DNA of 64,000 bases, taken from contig JADGDE010000001.1 in NCBI GenBank assembly GCA_016745035.1, positions 596,507-660,506 of the forward strand, read 5' to 3'. The position numbers were made by a program, and so were the translations under genes. How positions within the stretch are numbered: position 1 is the stretch's first letter; every line of letters begins with the position of its first letter. This DNA is from Thiotrichales bacterium (GTDB lineage: Bacteria > Pseudomonadota > Gammaproteobacteria > Beggiatoales > Beggiatoaceae). Positions 53,370 through 61,947 of this stretch are shown here, piece after piece. The notes below the pieces were generated by a model. It did not search any database. It worked only from the letters and a program-made list of their open reading frames with translations, and was not told where the DNA came from.

Positions 53370-54463
53370 TGATTCACGCCCTCGATAAAGTCCCTAATTA
53401 TCTCAAATATGCGCTGGTACTGAATCTAACGCTGATCGTCCCCTTTTTGATTATCAGCTATTACATTCCGACTTTTACCCTGATTTTATTCAGCGCCACC
53501 TTGCTTGCCTATATCTCTAACCCAGTAGTTGACCGTCTCGATGGCTATATTTCTCGCCCCTTGTTAAGCTTTATCATTGCCTTTGTCTTACCGGGTTTAT
53601 TGCTTATCGGCATCGCCAAGGTCTTACCTGTCATGATTGGTGAATTTATCAAACTGGGACAAACCGTGCCCGCGATTCTCGATACCCACCTATCGCCTTT
53701 GCTCGCAAAACTGGGCTTAGACTTTTCTTGGGGAACCTTAGTCGCTGAATTTCCGCATGTATATCAAAAATTGCTGCCGGATATTGCCCAAATTGGACAA
53801 CAACAAATCGGCAGTTTACTCAGCACCCTCGTTCACGCCTTATTATTAGCAATGATGGCGTTTTTAATCTTGCGCGATTGGCGTAGCCTCACCAGCAGCG
53901 GGCGCGAATACTTGCACAATATTACCCCCGACAGCTGGAACCATAATATTGACCGCATTTTCAAAAGCATCGGTGTGTCTATCTCGCGCTTGATTCGCGG
54001 ACAACTGGAAGTCTGTAGCATTTTAGCGGTGTATTACGGCATCAGTTTTCACATTGTCGGACAAATCGCCAGCCAAGAATTTGCCTTCGTCAGCCTGTGG
54101 ATGTTGCTTGGGATCATGACCGGATTTTTAAACTTAATCCCCTATATCGGCGTACCGATTGGCGGCATCATCGTTGCCCTGTTTGGCATCATGAGCTTTC
54201 AATTTGAAGTCCTATGGATTTATTTGTCCTTTTTGCTGATTATCGGCATAGGCGTGACCATGGATCACAAAATGCTCACCCCCAGCATTATCGGACATCG
54301 GCTGAAAATCAATGAAATTTTTGTTTATTTAGCCATTTATTTTGGCGGCGCAGTCGGCGGCATGACGGGGATTATCCTCGCCTTACCCGCCATGGTTATC
54401 GTCATTGCCGTGACCAAAAACCTTTATCATTTGTGGCTAGAATGCCGTCCACATCAAGACTAA
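53369..54463 (+). CDS. AI-2E (PerM/TqsA) family transporter
   Basis: 364 aa with about seven to eight helices and the family's large loop between the third and fourth hydrophobic segments. The central ISRLIRGQLEVC and the helix pair GIMTGFLNLIPYIGVPIGG are diagnostic. Members export autoinducer-2 or act as sodium/proton carriers; substrate unknown. GTG start overlapping thiS. Confidence 0.9.
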   Translation: MIHALDKVPNYLKYALVLNLTLIVPFLIISYYIPTFTLILFSATLLAYISNPVVDRLDGYISRPLLSFIIAFVLPGLLLIGIAKVLPVMIGEFIKLGQTVPAILDTHLSPLLAKLGLDFSWGTLVAEFPHVYQKLLPDIAQIGQQQIGSLLSTLVHALLLAMMAFLILRDWRSLTSSGREYLHNITPDSWNHNIDRIFKSIGVSISRLIRGQLEVCSILAVYYGISFHIVGQIASQEFAFVSLWMLLGIMTGFLNLIPYIGVPIGGIIVALFGIMSFQFEVLWIYLSFLLIIGIGVTMDHKMLTPSIIGHRLKINEIFVYLAIYFGGAVGGMTGIILALPAMVIVIAVTKNLYHLWLECRPHQD

Positions 54464-54482
54464 CCCTATCAAGACCATCAAC

Positions 54483-55799
54483 ATGAGCGATAACCCTTTA
54501 CCTTTTGACTATCCAGCGCCTGAATTTTCCATGCTGGACTTATTCGCTGGTTGTGGCGGCTTGTCATTGGGCTTTGAAATGGCTGGGTTTAAGCCCTTAT
54601 TGTTTAGTGAAATCAACTTTAATGCCGCCCAAACCTATTTACAAAACCGCGCTGAACAAGACATTATCCCCGTCGGCGATGTTTATACCCTGACCAATGA
54701 GAATTTACGCTTACTCAAAGCCGCATGGAAATTAAAAGGCATTGACGATATTGATATGGTGTGTGGCGGCCCGCCTTGTCAGGGCTATAGTGGTATTGGG
54801 CATCGACGCACGTTTAAACTCGACAAAGCCGATATCCCCTCCAACCAGCTCTATCAAGAAATGGTGCGGGTGATTAAATTTGTGCGCCCTAAAGTGTTTT
54901 TGTTTGAAAACGTCAAAGGGCTATTATCAGGGCGCTGGACAAAAGAGGGCAAAAAAGGCGAAATTTTTACCGATGTACTCAAAGCCTTTGAAGACATTGA
55001 AGGTTATCATTGCGAATGGGATTTATTACACGCAAAAAACTACGGTGTGCCACAAAACCGCCCTCGGGTGATGATTGTCGGCTATCGCCATGATGTCTTA
55101 GCCCAGCCACAACAAACGCAAATGCCCTTGAACTTAGTGGCTGAAGCCAGCTCCCCTTATACGCAAGGCGGGCAGGCGGTGCATAAACAGTATTTACCGC
55201 AAACCCGCTATCAGCCGCCAAGTTTAGAAACCTTATTAGGGGATTTGGTCGATCCGAATTTTAACGGCGGCGGCGAAACCCATGCCTATCCTCAAGCCGC
55301 AACCACAGACATGCAACGCTGGTTGCGCTCTCCCCCGCCTCATAGCCAGCATTGGCAAGAGCGCCTAAGCGAACAAGAATACAGCGCCCATTCGGCGAAA
55401 GTGATTGAGAAATTTACCCATATGCTCAATAACGCAGGGGCGATTCCAGCACATTTAAAAACCAAAAAATTTGCCCAGCGTTTATTGCCACGCCAATGGC
55501 AAGCCTCTGGGCTAAATATCACCGCGACTTCCTTGCCGGATGATTATGTCCATTATGCCCAACCCCGCGTCCCCACTGTCCGCGAATGGGCGCGGATTCA
55601 AACCTTTCCCGATTGGTATCAATTTTCAGGGCCGAGAACAACGGGCGGGCGTAGGCGTGCGGGCGACCCGAATGCTGGACTTTGGGAGCGTGAAGTACCC
55701 AAATATACCCAAATTGGTAATGCTGTGCCGGTCTTATTGGCGTATCGTGTTGCCGAGCATATTCGTCATGCGCTCAAAACTGGGCAATTAAGCGAATAG
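54483..55799 (+). CDS. dcm: DNA (cytosine-5) methyltransferase
   Basis: 438 aa. Motif I DLFAGCGGLSLGF, motif IV GGPPCQGYSG with catalytic Cys99, motif VI FLFENVKGLL and the closing motif QIGNAVPVLLA are all present; the variable region with the target recognition domain (about residues 210-370) is large. It starts 19 bases after the transporter gene. No separate cognate endonuclease of the usual kind follows; the next gene is a fused nuclease-methyltransferase. Confidence 0.93.
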   Translation: MSDNPLPFDYPAPEFSMLDLFAGCGGLSLGFEMAGFKPLLFSEINFNAAQTYLQNRAEQDIIPVGDVYTLTNENLRLLKAAWKLKGIDDIDMVCGGPPCQGYSGIGHRRTFKLDKADIPSNQLYQEMVRVIKFVRPKVFLFENVKGLLSGRWTKEGKKGEIFTDVLKAFEDIEGYHCEWDLLHAKNYGVPQNRPRVMIVGYRHDVLAQPQQTQMPLNLVAEASSPYTQGGQAVHKQYLPQTRYQPPSLETLLGDLVDPNFNGGGETHAYPQAATTDMQRWLRSPPPHSQHWQERLSEQEYSAHSAKVIEKFTHMLNNAGAIPAHLKTKKFAQRLLPRQWQASGLNITATSLPDDYVHYAQPRVPTVREWARIQTFPDWYQFSGPRTTGGRRRAGDPNAGLWEREVPKYTQIGNAVPVLLAYRVAEHIRHALKTGQLSE

Positions 55800-55883
55800 C
55801 CGCGATGCCAACAAATCAAACAAGCACTTTCAAGCAATAAGGTGTAAAATTCCGCTCTCATTTTGTCCTCTGGAACTTTTAAA

Positions 55884-58800
55884 ATGTTGCTAGCTGAGTT
55901 ACTAAAAGATTCTCCACACAAGTTAAGCCAATTTAGCCCTGAACAAATCCAAGCTTTAGAAAATAATATTTTTACTAAAACCGTGCGCGGCAAAGATGCG
56001 CCTTATGTTCAATGTTTGGTGCGTAATAAAGATATAAAACTCACCCCAGAAGAAGCAGTAAGACAGCTATACCTGATGGTCTTACATGAAGATTTAAGCT
56101 ATCCCTTCGAGCGCATGGAAGTCGAATACAGCGTTACTTTCGGGCGCGAGAAAAAGCGTGCTGATATTTGTATTTTCGACAAAGACCGCCCCACCGTGCC
56201 CTATATTTTGGTCGAACTCAAAAAGCCCAAACTCAAAGACGGCAAAGAACAACTCAAAAGCTACTGTAACGCCACGGGCGCACCGATGGGCGTATGGACA
56301 AACGGCGAGAGTATTTCGCTTTATCAGCGCAAAGACCCGAATTATTTTGAAGACATCCCCCGCTTGCCCAGCGTTCACGAAAAGCTCTCCGATGTGCTTT
56401 CCGAGCGTTGGACAATCGACGATTTAATCAAACACGATAAATTGGTCAATGAGAAAAAATCCCTCAAGGCTTTGATTTTAGAAATGGAAGACGAAGTGCT
56501 TGCCAATGCGGGCGTGGATGTTTTTGAGGAATTGTTCAAGCTGATTTTCACCAAACTCTATGATGAAATGGAAAGCGGGCGCGATCTCAGCAGAAGCCGC
56601 CATCTGGTGTTTAGAAACTATGGCGACACCGAAACCGAGTTAAAAGACAAACTCCAAGCCTTGTTTGATAAAGCCCGCGATAAATGGGAAGGCGTATTCA
56701 GTGAAGAGGCAAAAATACAACTGACCCCCAGCCATTTAGCCGTCTGCGTCTCCTCTTTAGAAGGCGTAAAACTGTTTAATTCCAATTTAGACGTGGTTGA
56801 TGAAGCTTTCGAGTATTTGATTAATAAATCCAGCAAAGGCGAGAAAGGGCAATATTTTACCCCGCGCTATGTGATTGATATGTGCGTGAAAATGCTCAAC
56901 CCACAAGCGCATGAAACCCTGATAGATACCGCCGCAGGCTCTTGCGGCTTTCCGGTGCATGGGATTTTTCATGTGTGGGAAGCCTTGCTAGAAAAAGCGG
57001 GGCTAGACAAAAGCCATTTATTCACCCTTGAGCAAAAGCCCGCTGATTGTATTGATTATGTCAAGGACAAAGTTTTTGCGATTGATTTTGATGAAAAAGC
57101 CGTGCGCGTCGGGCGAACGCTGAACTTAATTGCAGGTGATGGGCAAACCAATGTATTGCACCTCAATACTTTGGACTTTGAGCGCTGGGACGAAAAAACC
57201 AAAACCGAAGAATGGGGCGATATTTACGGCGAAGGCTGGAAAAAACTGCGTAAACTGCGCAAAACCAAAAACCTCAACCAAGATTTTAATTTTGACGTGT
57301 TGATGGCAAACCCGCCGTTTGCAGGCGACATTAAAGAAACCCGTATTCTAGCCAAGTATGAACTGGGCAAAAAGGATAACGGTAAAAACCAAACCAAGCT
57401 GGGGCGCGATATTTTATTTATCGAACGCAATTTAAGCTTTTTAAAACCGGGGGGACGCATGGCGGTGGTGTTGCCGCAAGGGCGTTTTAATAATTCCAGC
57501 GATAAACGTATCCGTGAATTTATCGCCGAGCGTTGCCGGATTTTGGCGGTGGTCGGCTTGCACGGCAATGTCTTCAAACCCCACACAGGGACAAAAACCA
57601 GCGTCTTGTTTGTGCAAAAGTGGGACGAGAAGCTGTGCCCGAAAGTCGAGGATTACCCGATATTTTTTGCCACCATGCAAGAGCAAAGCAAAGATAATTC
57701 CGGCGATAAAATCTATGTCACCAAAGCCGATGGCTCGCCACAGTTAGACTCACACGACCATTTGATTGTGAAACATGATTTATTCAACCACGACGAACTG
57801 ACACAAGATGGTATCGCTGAGGCATTTATCGAATTTGGCAAGAAGGAAAACTTAAGTTTTTTTGACCAAGACCTGATGGGCGGGGAGCGTCTGTCAGGTC
57901 TTTATGGGAAAGGGTTTGATGAAGGGAAGTATCGGGGGTTGTTGGAGAAATTAGAAATTAATGAAGTAATGTTAAACACATTAGAAAGAACAAAGCGTAT
58001 AGACTCTGAATTTTACTCTATAAAAAACATTAACATCTTGGAAAGATTGGTTTTTAAAGAATCTTGTCCTATTACAAATTTTGTATTTGTATCAGATGGT
58101 AATCATATGAAAATTAGTGATAATTATTGTATTGATGGCGATATTCCATATTATCGTGGAACAGATATTTACAACTTTTATATCGAACAGTCCAGTAATC
58201 CATTAAAAATTGATAAACAAATTTTTAATTCCAAAAATATGCAACGTTCGCATCTTAAAAAAGGTGATGTTCTTATGTCTATTGTTGGTGCAATCATTGG
58301 TAATTTATCACTTGTTAAAACAAATAAAAATGCAACTTGTAGTTGCAAATTAGCAATTATGAGACCGTTTGATGTTGAGCCAAGTTTTCTAGCAATTTAT
58401 TTAAAATCTTATTATGGACAAAACCAAATACAAAAATTTAAACGGGGCACTGCTCAAACTGGTTTAATTTTAGAAGATTTTGATCACATTTTAATACCTA
58501 ATCTATCTAAAATTTTTCAAGAAAAAATTAAAAAGCTGGTTAATGACTCTTATAAAACTACAGAAAAATCAAAATCAACCTATTCCCAAGCCGAAACCCT
58601 ACTATTAAAAACCCTAGGCATAGACGACTTTTCCCCCAGCACCGAAAACATCAATATTAAATCTTTCCAAGATTCATTTTTAACCACGGGGCGCTTGGAT
58701 GCGGAATATTACCAGCCGAAATATGAAGAAATAATAAATAATATTAAAAAATTTCCATTCAAAAAACTAGATGAATTTATTGAAAATCATTCGACAGGTT

Positions 58801-59378
58801 ATCCTTATAAAAGCCATGATTACTTAGATGATGAAAAAGGGATTCCATTAATCCGAATTAATAATATAAAAAAAGGATTTTTAGATATATCCAACACAGC
58901 CTATTTACCGATGGAACAAATAAACCTTAGTAAAAAAGATGTTGCTATTGATGGAGATATAGTTATCTCTATGTCTGGAACTATTGGAAACACTTGTGTA
59001 ATTCCTAAAAACATTACAGCTTTAATTAATCAAAGGATACTAAGATTCACACCAAAAAATTATAACTCATTAACTTTAATGATAATTATAAATTCTATTA
59101 TTGGTTCATTTCAATTGGACAGAATTGGAACGGGTGGTGTTCAAACAAACATTTCAAGTAATGATGTTAAAAAAATTATTATTCCCATTCTTCCAAATGA
59201 TACCCAAACCCAAATCGCCGACCTAATCCAACAAAGCTTCGCCCTCAAAGCCGAAAGCGAGCGCTTATTAGAAGCCGCTAAACACGCCGTAGAGTTAGCG
59301 ATAGAAACCGACGAAGCCCAAGCACTGGCATATATCGACAGCGTGCTAGCCGGACAAGCACAAGACTACCTCCTTTAA
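55884..59378 (+). CDS. Single-chain restriction-modification protein (nuclease-N6-methyltransferase-specificity)
   Basis: 1164 aa in three parts. Residues about 70-160: an HsdR-N-type PD-(D/E)XK domain, D94 and E111-L-K113. Residues about 300-650: an N6-adenine methyltransferase, SAM motif DTAAGSCGFP at 348-357 and catalytic NPPF at 476-479. Residues about 690-1130: two type I-like target recognition domains (KGDVLMSIVGAIIG and DGDIVISMSGTIGN) with helical spacers. No helicase domain, so type IIG-like. ATG 55884 with GGAA nine bases upstream beats TTG 55863. Bases 57960-59210 are clearly richer in A and T than the rest, as if the specificity part came from elsewhere. Confidence 0.88.
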   Translation: MLLAELLKDSPHKLSQFSPEQIQALENNIFTKTVRGKDAPYVQCLVRNKDIKLTPEEAVRQLYLMVLHEDLSYPFERMEVEYSVTFGREKKRADICIFDKDRPTVPYILVELKKPKLKDGKEQLKSYCNATGAPMGVWTNGESISLYQRKDPNYFEDIPRLPSVHEKLSDVLSERWTIDDLIKHDKLVNEKKSLKALILEMEDEVLANAGVDVFEELFKLIFTKLYDEMESGRDLSRSRHLVFRNYGDTETELKDKLQALFDKARDKWEGVFSEEAKIQLTPSHLAVCVSSLEGVKLFNSNLDVVDEAFEYLINKSSKGEKGQYFTPRYVIDMCVKMLNPQAHETLIDTAAGSCGFPVHGIFHVWEALLEKAGLDKSHLFTLEQKPADCIDYVKDKVFAIDFDEKAVRVGRTLNLIAGDGQTNVLHLNTLDFERWDEKTKTEEWGDIYGEGWKKLRKLRKTKNLNQDFNFDVLMANPPFAGDIKETRILAKYELGKKDNGKNQTKLGRDILFIERNLSFLKPGGRMAVVLPQGRFNNSSDKRIREFIAERCRILAVVGLHGNVFKPHTGTKTSVLFVQKWDEKLCPKVEDYPIFFATMQEQSKDNSGDKIYVTKADGSPQLDSHDHLIVKHDLFNHDELTQDGIAEAFIEFGKKENLSFFDQDLMGGERLSGLYGKGFDEGKYRGLLEKLEINEVMLNTLERTKRIDSEFYSIKNINILERLVFKESCPITNFVFVSDGNHMKISDNYCIDGDIPYYRGTDIYNFYIEQSSNPLKIDKQIFNSKNMQRSHLKKGDVLMSIVGAIIGNLSLVKTNKNATCSCKLAIMRPFDVEPSFLAIYLKSYYGQNQIQKFKRGTAQTGLILEDFDHILIPNLSKIFQEKIKKLVNDSYKTTEKSKSTYSQAETLLLKTLGIDDFSPSTENINIKSFQDSFLTTGRLDAEYYQPKYEEIINNIKKFPFKKLDEFIENHSTGYPYKSHDYLDDEKGIPLIRINNIKKGFLDISNTAYLPMEQINLSKKDVAIDGDIVISMSGTIGNTCVIPKNITALINQRILRFTPKNYNSLTLMIIINSIIGSFQLDRIGTGGVQTNISSNDVKKIIIPILPNDTQTQIADLIQQSFALKAESERLLEAAKHAVELAIETDEAQALAYIDSVLAGQAQDYLL

Positions 59379-59396
59379 AAACCGATTTCCCTTATC

Positions 59397-60743
59397 ATGA
59401 AAAAACTACACATCCTCGGCATTTGCGGTACATTTATGGGCAGCCTTGCCGTGCTTGCCAAACAAGCAGGCTATCAGGTCTCCGGCTCGGATAAACACGT
59501 CTATCCGCCGATGAGCACCCAGCTAGAAAACCAAGGCATTGAGTGCAAAACGGGCTATGTGCCTGAGCATTTTGCCGATAATCCCGAGCAAATCATTATT
59601 GGCAATGCCCTCTCGCGCGGCAATCCCGCCGTTGAGCATATTCTTAATCAGCGCTTGCCTTACCGTTCGGGGCCGCAATGGCTGGCAGAGCATATTCTCA
59701 AAGACCGCTGGGTGTTGGCGGTGGCAGGCACACATGGCAAAACCACCACCGCTTCGATGCTGGCGTGGATTTTAGACTATGCCGGACTTGAACCGGGTTT
59801 TTTAATCGGTGGCGTGCCAAAAAATTTTGGTTGCTCAGCAAGGCTGGGCAAATCACCTTATTTTGTCGTTGAAGCTGACGAATATGACACCGCCTTTTTT
59901 GATAAACGCTCGAAGTTTTTGCACTATTTAGCCAAAACGGTGATTCTAAATAATCTCGAATACGACCATGCCGATATTTTCCCCGACCTTGCTGCAATTC
60001 AACGCCAATTTCATCATTTAATTCGTACCATTCCTAATAATGGCTTGATTGTGCATCCAAAAACCGATGAAAACTTAAATGCGGTACTAGAGCAAGGCTG
60101 CTGGACTCCGACAACAGGCTTTAGCCAAGCAGGCGATTGGGCGGCTGTATCCTTAAATGAAAACCATCAGCATTTTAAGGTGTTTTATCAAGGGGTGTTA
60201 CAAGGCGAGGTCAAAGGACAAAGCCACGGGCTATATAACCAAAATAACGCCCTCGCTGCGATTGCCGCCGCTCATCATGCGGGGGTAGACCCAAAGACTG
60301 CTTGCGAGGCGCTGAGCCAATTTACTGGCGTAAAACGACGGATGGAATTGCGCGGCGAGGTGAAGAAAATCCGTGTTTATGATGATTTTGCCCATCACCC
60401 CACCGCGATTAAAGCCAGCCTCACAGCCTTACGGCAAACCATCGGCAAGCAGCGCTTAATTGCCGTTTTAGAGCCGCGCTCTAACACCATGAAAATGGGC
60501 GTACATCAAGCGGAATTGCCCTTGTCTTTGCAAACAGCAGATAAGGTGTTTGTTTACCAAGACCCCGCGCAAGATTGGGATTTTGATACTAGCGTGCTTG
60601 AGGATGTGTCGGTGGTGCAAGAGATAGATGTTTTACTGCGGCAATTACAGCAGCAACTAAAAGCCGGTGATCATGTCTTAATCATGAGTAATGGCGGTTT
60701 TGCCAATTTACATCAACGTCTGTTAGAAGGCTTGAGTGCTTGA
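59397..60743 (+). CDS. mpl: UDP-N-acetylmuramate:L-alanyl-gamma-D-glutamyl-meso-diaminopimelate ligase
   Basis: Murein peptide recycling enzyme of the Mur ligase family, 448 aa. The N-terminal ILGICGTFMGSLAVLA is typical for Mpl, AGTHGKTTTASMLAW is the ATP loop, and DDFAHHPTA and LEPRSNTMKMG are conserved. It follows the restriction gene by 18 bases. Confidence 0.95.
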   Translation: MKKLHILGICGTFMGSLAVLAKQAGYQVSGSDKHVYPPMSTQLENQGIECKTGYVPEHFADNPEQIIIGNALSRGNPAVEHILNQRLPYRSGPQWLAEHILKDRWVLAVAGTHGKTTTASMLAWILDYAGLEPGFLIGGVPKNFGCSARLGKSPYFVVEADEYDTAFFDKRSKFLHYLAKTVILNNLEYDHADIFPDLAAIQRQFHHLIRTIPNNGLIVHPKTDENLNAVLEQGCWTPTTGFSQAGDWAAVSLNENHQHFKVFYQGVLQGEVKGQSHGLYNQNNALAAIAAAHHAGVDPKTACEALSQFTGVKRRMELRGEVKKIRVYDDFAHHPTAIKASLTALRQTIGKQRLIAVLEPRSNTMKMGVHQAELPLSLQTADKVFVYQDPAQDWDFDTSVLEDVSVVQEIDVLLRQLQQQLKAGDHVLIMSNGGFANLHQRLLEGLSA

Positions 60744-60910
60744 ATTGTGGGATGTTTTTCCTGAATATGATGTCCCGTTAAAAAAACGCTTGGTTGACTA
60801 TTAAAGCATTTTATTATATAACGAAGCGTTAAACATCTAATAGTATATATCTTAGGTGTTGCCGGTTCTATCTAAAGATATTTTCTTTGAAAATAACGCT
60901 TGAACACGGT

Positions 60911-60969
60911 AAAAACCCTGCAATCAAGAAAATATAATCACTTGATTTTACGCAGGTTTTGTTTTTTAT
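60911..60969 (+). terminator. Terminator-like stem-loop between mpl and tusA
   Basis: AAAACC(C)TGC at 60912-60921 pairs with GCAGGTTTT (60952-60960), with an inner stem AATCAAG/CTTGATT, followed by GTTTTTT. Two further small palindromes (60973-60991 and GGGGTTTAACCCC at 60989-61001) lie in the presumed tusA leader. This gap of 278 bases holds no gene. Confidence 0.75.
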
Positions 60970-61021
60970 AGACCCGTATTTTGTATACGGGGTTTAACCC
61001 CTTCATAAAGGAAGTGATTTC

Positions 61022-61252
61022 ATGGCTGATTTTGATCAAGAATTTGACGCAAGTGGTTTGAACTGCCCATTACCTATCTTACGTACCAAAAAAGCCTTAG
61101 GTAAAATGGATAGCGGTCAAGTATTGCGTGTGATTGCAACCGATCCAGGTTCTGTTAAAGATTTTGACGCTTTCGCTAACCAAACCGGTAATAAATTGCT
61201 TTCTTCTGGTGAAGAAAGCGGCAAATATGTTTTCTTAATCGAGAAAGCATAA
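61022..61252 (+). CDS. tusA: TusA sulfur carrier protein
   Basis: A 76-aa SirA/TusA-like carrier with the CPxP motif (C15 in LNCPLPIL). In sulfur oxidisers TusA hands sulfur to DsrEFH or Hdr-like systems. AAGGAAGTG stands before the ATG. dsrE2 follows 99 bases later behind a hairpin. The rhodanese gene (rhd) that begins this cluster in other species is missing here. Confidence 0.93.
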   Translation: MADFDQEFDASGLNCPLPILRTKKALGKMDSGQVLRVIATDPGSVKDFDAFANQTGNKLLSSGEESGKYVFLIEKA

Positions 61253-61298
61253 GTCCTAAGGGGGAGAGCTGAGCTTTCGTTCAAGCTTGGTTAAATTG

Positions 61299-61323
61299 AC
61301 AGGTAGGGTTTTCTACCTGTTTT
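61299..61323 (+). terminator. Weak terminator or attenuator between tusA and dsrE2
   Basis: CAGGTAG (61300-61306) and CTACCTG (61313-61319) with a GGTTTT loop and a short T-run. Probably lets only part of the tusA transcripts reach dsrE2. Confidence 0.6.
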
Positions 61324-61351
61324 AAACTCTAGCGTTTTTTGGAGAAAATCC

Positions 61352-61822
61352 ATGTCCGATACAAAAAAACTGGCGATTATTGCAACCAAGGGGACTTTAG
61401 ACTGGGCTTATCCCCCTTTCATCTTGGCCTCTACCGCTGCTGCTTTGGGTTATGAAACCCAAATTTTCTTTACCTTCTACGGTCTGCAATTATTGCGTAA
61501 AGACTTAGACTTACAAGTCAGCTCTTTAGGTAATCCTGCGATGCCTATGCCGATGCCTGTGCCTGTTTTAGCGCAAGCATTGCCTGGTATGCAAGGCTTT
61601 ATGACCAGCATGATGAAGAAAAAAATGGCCAGCAAAGGGGTAGCAAGCGTTGAGGAATTACGCGAGCTTTCTCAAGAAGCGGAAGTTAAATTCATCGCTT
61701 GTCAAATGACTGTAGAGCTGTTTGAATTTGATACCAAAGATTTCATTGGTGATGTCGAATACGCCGGTGCTGCCAAATTCTTCGAGTTTGCAGGCGAAGC
61801 GGATATTTCGCTCTACATCTAA
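61352..61822 (+). CDS. dsrE2: DsrE2-like protein
   Basis: DsrE/DsrF/DsrH-like family of 156 aa. The N-terminus (LAIIATKGTLDWAYPPFI) and FIACQMTVELF with Cys117 mark the DsrE2 type found beside tusA in sulfur oxidisers. A Met/Pro-rich stretch (about 63-92) may form a membrane-contacting segment. It is likely a persulfide carrier working with TusA. TTGGAG precedes the ATG. Confidence 0.88.
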   Translation: MSDTKKLAIIATKGTLDWAYPPFILASTAAALGYETQIFFTFYGLQLLRKDLDLQVSSLGNPAMPMPMPVPVLAQALPGMQGFMTSMMKKKMASKGVASVEELRELSQEAEVKFIACQMTVELFEFDTKDFIGDVEYAGAAKFFEFAGEADISLYI

Positions 61823-61853
61823 AAGCTCTCTTTGCTTTGGCAAAAGAGGCCTA

Positions 61854-61897
61854 AAACCACGGCTTAGGCATTTGTTTAACCGTGGTTTATTTTTTTG
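61854..61897 (+). terminator. Intrinsic terminator behind dsrE2
   Basis: AAACCACGG (61854-61862) pairs with CCGTGGTTT (61880-61888), followed by a run of T. Closes the tusA-dsrE2 unit. Confidence 0.85.
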
Positions 61898-61947
61898 TAC
61901 CTCCCGCACTTATATTCTTTTAAATCACGTCAAACTACGATAAAAAT

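Noticed and set aside
54483..59378. Classical type I restriction system with separate hsdR
   Set aside because: There is no helicase/translocase motif in the window and the nuclease domain is fused to the methylase, so a type IIG-like single-chain reading fits better.
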